From the NCBI RefSeq assembly GCF_014696135.1, contig NZ_JACJPP010000011.1:744001-808000 (forward strand): a DNA stretch of 64,000 nt, read 5' to 3'. Source of the DNA: Nodosilinea sp. FACHB-141 (GTDB lineage: Bacteria > Cyanobacteriota > Cyanobacteriia > Phormidesmidales > Phormidesmidaceae). The translations under genes and the position numbers were made by a program. The notes below the pieces were generated by a model. It searched no databases. It worked only from the letters and a program-made list of their open reading frames with translations, and was not told where the DNA came from. Position 1 is the stretch's first letter. Each line of letters starts with the position of its first letter. This document shows positions 9,998-17,326 of the stretch, in pieces.

Positions 9998-10765
9998 ATG
10001 AAACGGCGACAACTACTGGGTTACGCAGGGGCAGGGTTGGGGTCCACCCTGGGGCTAAGTCTAGTCGGCTCCGCAGCCCAGGCTCAGACCGCAGGCGTCA
10101 CCATTCGCAGCCTGGGTCATACGGCCTTTCTCTTCACCGGCGGCGGGCGGCGCATTTTGGTCAACCCCTTTCGCCGCATTGGCTGCACGGCTGGCTTCCC
10201 CTCCCCAGCCGTGCCTGCCGACCTGGTGATGATCAGCAGCCGCCTGTTTGACGAAGGCTATCTGGAGGACCTTCCCAATGAGCCTCGCGTACTCACCGAC
10301 CCCGGCATCTATGACTTTGAAAACCTGAGAGTGCAGGGCATTCTTACACCCCACGATCGCCAGGGCGGACGGCGCTTTGGCAACAACACTGTGTGGAAGT
10401 GGACCCAGGGCGGTGTCACCATTGTTCACATGGGCGGAGCCGCTGCACCGCTGGGGGTAGAGGAGCAGATTTTGCTGGGCCGCCCAGACATTATGCTGGT
10501 ACCCGTGGGTGGTGGCCCCAAGGCCTACACCCCTGCCGAGGCGGTACAGGCTGTGCAGGTGCTAAAGCCTAAAATTGCGATTCCGACTCACTATTTGACG
10601 ACGGTTGCTGGCGAAAGCTGCGAACTTTCTCCCGTAGACGAGTTTTTGAGTCTGATGCAGGGCACTCCGGTCACCCGTGCCGCCAACGGTTCTTTGAGCC
10701 TGCGCCCCAGCGACCTGCCCACCCAGGGAACGCGGATTCAGGTTTATCAGTACCCTAGAGCGTAG
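9998..10765 (+). CDS. Tat-exported metallo-beta-lactamase-fold hydrolase, UlaG-like
   Basis: A 255-residue protein. The N-terminus MKRRQLLGYAGAGLGSTLG is a twin-arginine-type signal peptide with cleavage likely after AQA near residue 30, so the protein should be periplasmic. The mature part begins TIRSLGHTAFLFTGGGRRILVNPF, typical of the UlaG-like branch of metallo-beta-lactamase-fold proteins, and ends with KIAIPTHYLT carrying a late histidine. The canonical HxHxDH motif is not obvious (TPHDRQGG occupies a related place), so activity is uncertain. The ATG follows a GGGAGTGAG ribosome binding site. Confidence 0.72.
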   Translation: MKRRQLLGYAGAGLGSTLGLSLVGSAAQAQTAGVTIRSLGHTAFLFTGGGRRILVNPFRRIGCTAGFPSPAVPADLVMISSRLFDEGYLEDLPNEPRVLTDPGIYDFENLRVQGILTPHDRQGGRRFGNNTVWKWTQGGVTIVHMGGAAAPLGVEEQILLGRPDIMLVPVGGGPKAYTPAEAVQAVQVLKPKIAIPTHYLTTVAGESCELSPVDEFLSLMQGTPVTRAANGSLSLRPSDLPTQGTRIQVYQYPRA

Positions 10766-10880
10766 GCTGTTATAAGGGACTTAGGGGTTTAAGGTATCAG
10801 GTATAGGGTGCAGGTTTTCCCCTAAGCCTCGTAACCTAAACCCTCCACCCATCGACCCTTCCACCCATCGACCCTCCGCT

Positions 10881-12191
10881 ATGACTTCTTCCTACGCCCA
10901 CCGTCGTCAGCGTGCTATGGACCTCATTGGTGGCGGCACGGCCGTTTTTGCCAGCGCCCCTCCGGCGGTGATGCATAACGACGTAGACTACCCCTTTCGC
11001 CAGGACAGCAATTTTTACTACCTGACGGGGTTCAACGAGCCGGGCGCGGTGGCCGTGCTGGCTCCCCACCACGATGAGCACAGGTTTGTGCTGTTTGTGC
11101 GCCCAAAGGATCCTGAAAAAGAAACCTGGTCGGGCTATCGGGTCGGGGTAGATCTGGCCAAGGAGCGCTTTGGGGCCGATGAGGTCTACCCCATTGGCGA
11201 ACTCGACGAGCACCTGCCCAAGTATTTAGAAAAGGCCGATCGCCTCTACTACCACTTTGGCCACGACCAGGCCTTAAACAACCAGGTGATGCGCCACTGG
11301 CAGCGGCTGCTGGCCACCTACTACAAGCGCGGCACTGGTCCGGTCGCCATCGAAGACGCCAGCTTAATGATGCAGGCCCTGCGGCGGGTGAAGTCGGCAG
11401 AGGAGCTGGATCTGTTGAGAAGGGCGATCGCGATCGCCGCCAAAGCCCACAACCACGCCCGCGACATCACCCGCCCCGGTCGCTTTGAGTACGAAATTCA
11501 GGCCGAGATGGAGCACATCTTTCGCCTGGAGGGAGCGATGGGGCCAGCCTACACCTCGATTGTGGCCTCGGGGGCCAACGCCTGCATTCTGCACTACGTT
11601 GAGAACAACCGCCAGATGCAGGAGGGCGACCTGCTGCTGATCGACGCGGGCTGCGCCTACGACTACTACAACGCCGACATCACCCGCACTTTTCCAGTAG
11701 GGGGTCGCTTTAGCGACGAGCAGCGAATTTTGTATGAGCTGGTACTGGAGGCGCAGCTGCGGGCGATCGCCGCCGTTAAACCCGGTGCCCCCTTCAACGA
11801 ATTCCACGATGCCGCCACCCGCACGATCACCGAGGGGCTGGTGGAGCTGGACTTGCTGGCGGGCAACGTGGACACCTTGATCGAAGAGAAGAAGCACAAG
11901 GCCTTCTTTATGCACGGCACCGGCCACTTTTTGGGGCTAGACGTGCATGACGCGGGCATTTTGCGGAACCCCGATAAAACCTGGCAGCCGTTTGAGGTTG
12001 GCAACGTGGTTACGGTCGAGCCGGGTATCTACATTTCCCCCACCTATGAGCCGGTAGAGGGGCAGCCCCAGATCGACGATCGCTGGCGAGGCATCGGCAT
12101 TCGCATCGAAGACGACGTGTTGGTGAACGAAACCGGCTGCGAGGTTCTAACCGCTGCGGTGCCCAAAACACTAAAAGATATGGAACGTTGA
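10881..12191 (+). CDS. pepP: Xaa-Pro aminopeptidase (aminopeptidase P)
   Basis: Removes N-terminal residues that precede proline. The protein has 436 residues with the two-domain pita-bread arrangement. The N-terminal creatinase-like domain opens YAHRRQRAMDLIGGGTAVFA and contains the DSNFYYLTGFNEPGAV motif. The catalytic domain carries the five metal ligands: DAGCAYDYYNADITRTFPV (two Asp), GTGHFLGLDVHD (His), TVEPGIYI (Glu) and GIGIRIEDDVLV (Glu). The length matches the E. coli enzyme. It is followed within 16 bp by a small membrane-protein gene. Confidence 0.95.
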   Translation: MTSSYAHRRQRAMDLIGGGTAVFASAPPAVMHNDVDYPFRQDSNFYYLTGFNEPGAVAVLAPHHDEHRFVLFVRPKDPEKETWSGYRVGVDLAKERFGADEVYPIGELDEHLPKYLEKADRLYYHFGHDQALNNQVMRHWQRLLATYYKRGTGPVAIEDASLMMQALRRVKSAEELDLLRRAIAIAAKAHNHARDITRPGRFEYEIQAEMEHIFRLEGAMGPAYTSIVASGANACILHYVENNRQMQEGDLLLIDAGCAYDYYNADITRTFPVGGRFSDEQRILYELVLEAQLRAIAAVKPGAPFNEFHDAATRTITEGLVELDLLAGNVDTLIEEKKHKAFFMHGTGHFLGLDVHDAGILRNPDKTWQPFEVGNVVTVEPGIYISPTYEPVEGQPQIDDRWRGIGIRIEDDVLVNETGCEVLTAAVPKTLKDMER

Positions 12192-12206
12192 GGACTTTGT
12201 GAAACC

Positions 12207-12470
12207 ATGATCGGCACTCAATCAACCGCAAAAACGGTCTTCCTCCTAGTCTCCATGGTGGGTTGGCTGCTGGTGGGAGCGGCCATGATGTATCTGTTTC
12301 CAGCGATCGCCGATGGGCTGGTGGGCAGCGATCTCACCCACCTGTGGATGATCAATCTCGCTCGCAGCGGCTACAACCCGACCCTTGGCTGGGTCGGAGG
12401 CGGCATAACTCTAGCGCTAACCGTAGCCGGTAACTGGGTGTGGTATCAGTACTTTGAAGGTAAGCGTTAG
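12207..12470 (+). CDS. small two-helix membrane protein, unknown
   Basis: An 87-residue protein with two hydrophobic helices, residues about 10-33 (FLLVSMVGWLLVGAAMMYLF) and 62-82 (GWVGGGITLALTVAGNWVWY). It starts 15 bp after pepP, so the two are probably one transcript. I do not recognise the family. The aromatic cluster NWVWYQYF followed by EGKR suggests the C-terminus faces the cytoplasm. Confidence 0.55.
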   Translation: MIGTQSTAKTVFLLVSMVGWLLVGAAMMYLFPAIADGLVGSDLTHLWMINLARSGYNPTLGWVGGGITLALTVAGNWVWYQYFEGKR

Positions 12471-12557
12471 GGCGATCGAACTAACTTTTTAGGTTTGTTG
12501 CGGGAATTTGTTATTATCCGGTTCCCTTAAACGAGCTGGCTATAGTGGGAAAGCTCG

Positions 12558-13334
12558 ATGAGGGCTCACGGCTTTAGCAAGACTCTAATGGCATATCCAA
12601 AACCAAATTCCCAGCCTCTGCAAACCCACTTTATCTATCGACAGCAACTCCACAGCAGTCTAGCTTTGGCGGCGGTGTTTGCTTCTCTGCTGGCTGGGTG
12701 CGACAGCAGCAGCACCACTATCAGCGACCAAAATGCTGAGGAGGCGATTCCGGCGGTGTTCTACGAAACCACGGAGCAATGCGAAGCCGACACTACCAAA
12801 CAGCAGCAAGAGTATCAGGTCTTACTTGAGGCCCACCAGCAGAATCAACTGGCCCAGCCCCCCACTCCCCCAGTGATGAAGGTCGAAGACTGCGCACCAC
12901 AGATGCAGGCCGCTCAGCAGGAACACGATCGCACCGCTCCGGTCTATTCCAGCCTGGCAGACTGCCAGGCCGAAGGGGTACAGTGCGAAACCACGCCCGC
13001 CAACGCTGAAACTAGTGGCTACCGACCGGCCTATGGCGGCACCTTTCTTTACCCCTATAGTTCTCCCAGCTTTGTCTATCTCAATTTTGGCGGCACCAAC
13101 CGCAGCGTCTATCAACCCCACACCGTCTTCCGCAGCAGTCAGCCCGGGCAGGTAGTTACCCCCCTCGGACGCACCGTTCCCCAAACCAGCCCCGGGCCGG
13201 TGTCGGTGCCGCGCCACACCAGTGTAGTCGCCCCCCAACGACCCACCGGCACCGCAGCTAGGGGCACCATTACCGGTCGCAGCAGCCAGGGATTTGGCTC
13301 AACCTTCAAAAGTACGGGTAGGGGTGGAAAGTAG
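12558..13334 (+). CDS. DUF1190 (YgiB-like) lipoprotein
   Basis: A 258-residue protein with a late signal peptide ending in a lipobox, ASLLAGC, near residue 48, then FYETTEQCEAD and SLADCQAE, the paired Cys-containing motifs of DUF1190/YgiB proteins. The second half is Tyr, Ser, Pro and Gly rich (YRPAYGGTFLYPYSSPSFVY), also typical. It lies six bases before a YgiC-like gene, the same pairing as ygiB-ygiC in E. coli. The function of the pair is not established. The start may be the ATG at 12588 instead, which would shorten the unusually long leader. Confidence 0.8.
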   Translation: MRAHGFSKTLMAYPKPNSQPLQTHFIYRQQLHSSLALAAVFASLLAGCDSSSTTISDQNAEEAIPAVFYETTEQCEADTTKQQQEYQVLLEAHQQNQLAQPPTPPVMKVEDCAPQMQAAQQEHDRTAPVYSSLADCQAEGVQCETTPANAETSGYRPAYGGTFLYPYSSPSFVYLNFGGTNRSVYQPHTVFRSSQPGQVVTPLGRTVPQTSPGPVSVPRHTSVVAPQRPTGTAARGTITGRSSQGFGSTFKSTGRGGK

Positions 13335-13340
13335 TCGCTT

Positions 13341-14687
13341 ATGAAACCCTTCAAGGTAGTTCGACGTCGCAACTGGCAGCAGCACATCCAAGCCAACGCA
13401 TACCAAACTGAGGTATTGAGCGACCCAAAGCAGCAATATTGGGTCGAGGCCCTGCCCCAGCCCTTTGCTCTCCAGTTTGATACGCAGGAAGAAACTGGGA
13501 TCGCGACTGCCACCGAGCAACTGTGGCAGATGTGCGTAGAGTTTTTAGACTGGTTCTTCACCGACCACGAGCCGGGGGATGTCGATCGGCGTTTAGCCAG
13601 CTTACAAATTCGTCCCGATTACTGGTCAGCGATCAGGGCCAGCTGGGATCGCACCGACCCGGTAGAGGACCTCTCCCTCTGCACCCGCTTTGATCTGGTA
13701 GTCACCGAAGACGGCCAGATCAAACTCATCGAAATCAACGGTGAAACGCCGCTGCTGGGGGCAGAAACTATTTATCAGTGGAACTGGTTGGTCGACTACA
13801 AGCGCAACCACCAAACTGGCTCATTTCCCCTACCCAACGACGCCAGCCAGTTTAACGAGTTTTGGGATATGGTGGCTGGTCAATGGCGGCGCATTGCTGA
13901 GGCCTACAACCTGCGCCAAACGGGCATCTCCTTCCTAGTCGATGAGAACCTAGAGGAAGATCTAGAAATGGCCATGCAGCTGATCCAGATCCTCCACGAC
14001 GAGGTGGATAGCGACATCTACACCCAAATTGTCTACCTACGGGGCCTCCAAGATGGGCAGGGCCAAGAGGTGCAGCGGGGGCTGGGGCTAGATGAGGAAG
14101 GCTATTTCGTCGATCACGTTAACGATCGCATTCCAGTGCTGTGGAAAATCTACGACTGGTCTGACATTCAAAACGACATGGCCAATGCCCAAGCAACCCC
14201 TGCCCTCGCCCATCGCTTAGAGGCTGGAGATATAAAGGTGATCGAACCCCTGTGGAAGCAGGTGCTCTCCAATAAAGGGGCCATGGCCCTGATGTGGGAC
14301 CAGTTCCAAGCTTCTGACTATAGCCCCTATTTGTTAGCAACCTACTTTGACAGCGATGTTTCCCCTGAAGCTACAAAGCTGATGTTGGAGATGCACGTCA
14401 AAAAGCCCATGCTGGGGCTAGAGGGGGTGGGCACCTCGATTGAGACAGGAGTTGGTGAACTGGAGAAACGGGACGCCCTGGGCTACGGTTCAGAAGGGTT
14501 TGTCATTCAAGACTATATCGAACTCCCCCAGGCCTTTGGCTACCACTACATGGTCGGTAGCTGGGTCATCAACGGCGAGGCGGCGGGCATCATCCTGCGC
14601 GGAGACACCTCGCGCATTACAGGACGCCACTGCCTGATCATTCCCCACATTGTCTCCGATGATGGGCTCTATATTGCCGGTATTTAG
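13341..14687 (+). CDS. YgiC-like glutathionylspermidine synthase-family ATP-grasp protein
   Basis: A 448-residue protein of the glutathionylspermidine synthase-like ATP-grasp family. Landmarks include FDLVVTEDGQIKLIEINGETPLLGAE (near residue 120), NKGAMALMWD, and the C-terminal GEAAGIILRGDTSRITG, which matches the YgiC ending. Family members ligate a carboxylate to an amine using ATP; YgiC itself lacks the amidase domain and its substrate is unknown. The tight spacing with the DUF1190 gene upstream and the diiron-like gene downstream suggests a three-gene operon. Confidence 0.85.
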   Translation: MKPFKVVRRRNWQQHIQANAYQTEVLSDPKQQYWVEALPQPFALQFDTQEETGIATATEQLWQMCVEFLDWFFTDHEPGDVDRRLASLQIRPDYWSAIRASWDRTDPVEDLSLCTRFDLVVTEDGQIKLIEINGETPLLGAETIYQWNWLVDYKRNHQTGSFPLPNDASQFNEFWDMVAGQWRRIAEAYNLRQTGISFLVDENLEEDLEMAMQLIQILHDEVDSDIYTQIVYLRGLQDGQGQEVQRGLGLDEEGYFVDHVNDRIPVLWKIYDWSDIQNDMANAQATPALAHRLEAGDIKVIEPLWKQVLSNKGAMALMWDQFQASDYSPYLLATYFDSDVSPEATKLMLEMHVKKPMLGLEGVGTSIETGVGELEKRDALGYGSEGFVIQDYIELPQAFGYHYMVGSWVINGEAAGIILRGDTSRITGRHCLIIPHIVSDDGLYIAGI

Positions 14688-14725
14688 ACCGAGGGCAGGC
14701 TGCAGTTTTCTTACGGGTGAGGTCG

Positions 14726-15574
14726 ATGATATTGGCACGCAAGCCCAAACTGGGGCAAAACCGTTGGGTTTTAGATCAAGTTCTCCCCCTCAATTCCTCC
14801 ATTGCAGAACAGTATTTTACTCACGCCCCCAACGGGGTTTGGCAAAACTTTTGCAGCTTGCTCAGTCGAGACGTCTATTCAGAAGGAGACTCCCAGTCGT
14901 TGTACGACTATGTGATGTCGCGCCAAGCAGAAATGTCAGCAGACTTTCTAGCCATGCTAGGGCTCTGGCTGGCCGATGAACTTAAGCACTACGAAGCCCT
15001 GCGACGCACCTATCACTGCCTGTCAGGGGTAAGTTTTGTTGACATGGATCGCTGCTTTTCAGAACGGGTTCATGACTTTGATCCGCTGCAAATCACCCTG
15101 CAAGACGAATTTACGCTGCTGGTAACGTTGATGTTTGATGAAATTGGCTCCGTCTACTCCTACCGACGAGATTTGGCCGAATATTACCAACATTTCGGGC
15201 CAAATATTCAGAAGATCGGCCACCATCTGGTCAAAGACGAGGGTATGCATTTCAACAACGCGGCTGAACTGCTGTTAGCCCATCACCAGCATCGGCTGGG
15301 GGACGTTAGGGCCTTTCTGGAGAAGATTTCCCAGTTGGAAGGCAGTTTAAAGACCTACTACAAAACTTTTTTTCTAGACCATGCCCAAGAGCAGTATCGA
15401 TTTCCCAAACACTTTAACCAGGTCATTATTCGCGTTATCTTGGCCCGTCTAGGGTTGGGCCAGCAACCCACGTCAAAAGAACTGAAAGAACTCTGGCAGT
15501 GGATACCAGAGGGGTATAGCTTGGTACCAATCTTTGACGCCGCAACCCGGCATCATGCCGCTGCTGTTAGCTAG
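14726..15574 (+). CDS. ferritin-like diiron protein, unknown substrate
   Basis: A 282-residue protein, probably all-helical. It shows two EXXH motifs of the diiron carboxylate type, DELKHYEALR near residue 84 and KDEGMHFNNA near residue 170, with further acidic candidates QAEMSADF upstream and FDEIGSVYSYRRD near residue 137. This spacing fits a four-helix ferritin-like oxidase or oxygenase. It starts 38 bp after the YgiC-like gene, so the reaction may concern the product of that ligase. I take the ATG at 14726, preceded by a GAGG ribosome binding site, rather than the GTG at 14717. The diiron assignment is inference from motif spacing. Confidence 0.6.
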   Translation: MILARKPKLGQNRWVLDQVLPLNSSIAEQYFTHAPNGVWQNFCSLLSRDVYSEGDSQSLYDYVMSRQAEMSADFLAMLGLWLADELKHYEALRRTYHCLSGVSFVDMDRCFSERVHDFDPLQITLQDEFTLLVTLMFDEIGSVYSYRRDLAEYYQHFGPNIQKIGHHLVKDEGMHFNNAAELLLAHHQHRLGDVRAFLEKISQLEGSLKTYYKTFFLDHAQEQYRFPKHFNQVIIRVILARLGLGQQPTSKELKELWQWIPEGYSLVPIFDAATRHHAAAVS

Positions 15575-15855
15575 TCGTTTCACCTCGTGGGCCAGCTTGT
15601 TGGCGGCGGGACCGGCTGCTTTGCATCTAGGGGTAGCGATGCCGGATTCTCTTCTCATCACCGAGTGGGCCATGCTGCACTCTAGCCAATCGAATGTTTA
15701 TTCGCTGGGCTAGCGGTCATTGCCATCAGTTATTGCCCTCAATCATCGTTTCGATTTCAGCACCCCCACGGCTTTCAGCCTTGCCACAGTGCCCCGTTCC
15801 GTACAAAACAGCACCGTTACTAATCTCCGCCATCCTATTGCAGCAGTTGATTTAA

Positions 15856-15929
15856 TTAGGACACTTTGACAACCAGAATTCTCGGGTAGGGGCGTTGCAG
15901 TGCAACGCCCCTACATCGACCTGTCCTAA
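15856..15929. repeat. nested inverted repeat (MITE-like), 74 bp
   Basis: Outer arms TTAGGACA (15856-15863) and TGTCCTAA (15922-15929) enclose a perfect inner palindrome with 14-bp arms, GTAGGGGCGTTGCA and TGCAACGCCCCTAC, at 15886-15914. The arrangement is that of a tiny non-autonomous element or dispersed cyanobacterial repeat. The rest of the gap 15575-16217 between the diiron-like gene and the tRNA holds no supportable gene. Confidence 0.6.
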
Positions 15930-16168
15930 CCCAATAGACGCTGGTAGTAGCCTGTGGCTCAAGTCTGAGCACCCACCGCTTGTAGACAGCAGTTCGCTTG
16001 GGGACTGCCCCCATGCCTTACCGCAACGAGCTTCAGAACTGCTTTGGTTTTGAGCCCTAGAGTGGCTTTGATACAGGTAGGAGGTGGGGGCACGGGGTTT
16101 AACGGAATAGTCCAGCTTCAGTGCACTCGGTGTGAGCGCACCTAATCGACTATATTTCACAAAAAGGG

Positions 16169-16196
16169 TTGAAACGCTCCTATACTCTGCTAAGAT
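16169..16196 (+). promoter_or_regulatory. sigma70-type promoter of tRNA-Val
   Basis: A TTGAAA box at 16169-16174 and a TAAGAT box at 16191-16196 are separated by 16 bases. The predicted transcript would start near 16203, about 15 bases before the mature tRNA. No other gene is near enough to use it. Confidence 0.6.
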
Positions 16197-16217
16197 ATGA
16201 AACTGCAAATGCAAAAC

Positions 16218-16290
<73 letters not shown>

Positions 16291-16297
16291 TGTCTGT

Positions 16298-16420
16298 TGT
16301 ACGTTCGCACGCTAAATGTCGCGATTCGCAGATTAGCGTCGTTTTTCGCACAATCATGTCGCTTTAGGGGAAACCTGGTAATCCTACAAGCAAAATTGCG
16401 ATTCGCAAATTATGTGTCGC
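16298..16420. repeat. transposon end with TnsB-site-like repeats
   Basis: The end begins TGTACG and holds two exact copies of GCGATTCGCA (16321-16330 and 16398-16407), each followed by a related AT-rich tail ending in GTCG or TGTCGC. Two further ATGTCGC words lie around 16316 and 16357. Repeated short motifs of this kind are TnsB binding sites in V-K ends. Exact site boundaries need comparison with the other end. Confidence 0.75.
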
Positions 16421-16432
16421 AGATAACTCATT

Positions 16433-16468
16433 AAAAAAGCGGATTCAATATATTTATTGGATCCGCTT
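16433..16468 (-). terminator. intrinsic terminator of the CRISPR/homing transcript
   Basis: On the minus strand a 14-bp stem (AAGCGGATCCAATA with AT-rich loop, one G-U type mismatch to its partner arm) at 16468-16437 runs directly into TTTTTT (16438-16433). It lies between the homing spacer and the transposon end, so it would stop the crRNA precursor before the element boundary and the tRNA gene. Confidence 0.8.
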
Positions 16469-16536
16469 ATTGAAAAATAGACTTTTTAAAATTCTGTTCG
16501 CAGTGGTTTTGAAATGAACTGCCATAGCCCCCTTAG

Positions 16537-16590
16537 TTGTAAGGCAGGCGCTCCTTTCAACCCTCCATGTAAGCTTAGTCTATGAGTCCT
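16537..16590 (-). CRISPR. delocalised homing unit: atypical repeat plus tRNA-matching spacer
   Basis: Read on the minus strand, an atypical repeat ends GGAGGGTTGAAAG at 16554. Upstream of that it has lost similarity to the array repeats. It is followed by a spacer whose first 17 bases, GAGCGCCTGCCTTACAA (16553-16537), equal the tRNA-Val protospacer; base 18 mismatches. Such short-match homing guides with aberrant repeats have been described for CAST elements. The unit sits between the array and the terminator at 16433-16468. Confidence 0.88.
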
Positions 16591-16734
16591 AGGATTTGTA
16601 TGACTAGCAGCGAGTAGATTTAATTGCTCAACCCACCCATTGCTGGGAGGGCTTGTTCAACAGTGCGCGACTAGCCAAAACATGAAACAATGTTCGCCTT
16701 TCAACCCGCCCATTGCTGGGAGGGCTGATGCGAC
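16591..16734 (-). CRISPR. minimal V-K CRISPR array, two repeats
   Basis: Two 37-bp repeats on the minus strand occupy 16734-16698 and 16661-16625. They share 29 of 37 positions including a central TTGCTGGGAGGGC block (plus-strand reading). The first ends GGGTTGAAAG, the known V-K repeat ending; the second is degenerate there (GGGTTGAGCA). The spacer between them is 36 bp (16697-16662) and a second of about 34 bp (16624-16591) follows. I found no match for either inside the window. Positions 16735-16932 between array and tracrRNA hold an 8-bp hairpin (16883-16922) and no gene. Confidence 0.85.
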
Positions 16735-16932
16735 TCCGCAGCTCAAAATCCTTAGTGTGAGCAGGTTCTAGACCATATTTTGACTAACCTACTCGCTGTG
16801 GCTTTACTCTGACGGGGTTGGAGAGTGCTAGATCTCGCTAGTAACCTCTCAAAGATGTTTCAGACAAGCCTTTCAGGACTTTGGCAAACCCGCTGGGAAT
16901 TTTACCCTTGCTTAGGTTTGCCAGAAAATATT

Positions 16933-17290
16933 GGGGAGGGTTCCTCCTTGATCGGAGGCGATTCGGTAGCCACCACTCCAGTTGCCCTACATTACTAAGA
17001 ATGTAGGGGTTTCCTGTACCCTCACGAGGTGAAGGCTTTACTTCCTTTGCCGAGTGCGCACCTAAGCTACATTAGAAGAGAGCACTCAACTAACTTAGCA
17101 AACCACCCTTTCTCAGATAGCTGAGGCGGGCGGCGGCTTCAGAGCACATTCTTTGACTAGGTCTCAGAACACGCTCATTGGAAGCGGACAGCTACCAGGG
17201 CCGGAAAGAAAAGCTGTTGTTCAACAGCCAAACTGACCCTCGTTTTTCACAGTTCAGCGGCTTTAGAAAGCATGAACTGCGGCGCTAGAG
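16933..17290 (-). ncRNA. V-K tracrRNA
   Basis: Transcribed leftwards from just after cas12k. The 5' part AGCGCCGCAGTTCATGC, the internal CCCTGGTAGCTG, and the 3' part GTGGCTACCGAATC then GATCAAGGAGGAACCCTCC are all close to the Scytonema hofmanni CAST tracrRNA as I remember it. The anti-repeat AACCCUCC lies at 16942-16935. Extra structure is present, including a perfect hairpin CCCTACATT/AATGTAGGG at 16985-17008, so the RNA (about 355 nt) seems longer than the published one. A TATGAT box at 17298-17293 may be its -10 element. Ends are estimates. Confidence 0.88.
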
Positions 17291-17326
17291 TCATCATATT
17301 CTATTTTCAAGGTATAGGGGTACTGG

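Noticed and set aside
15852-16214. 120-codon open frame on the minus strand between the diiron-like gene and tRNA-Val
   Set aside because: It runs through a palindromic repeat and the tRNA promoter, has no recognisable motif and no ribosome binding site.
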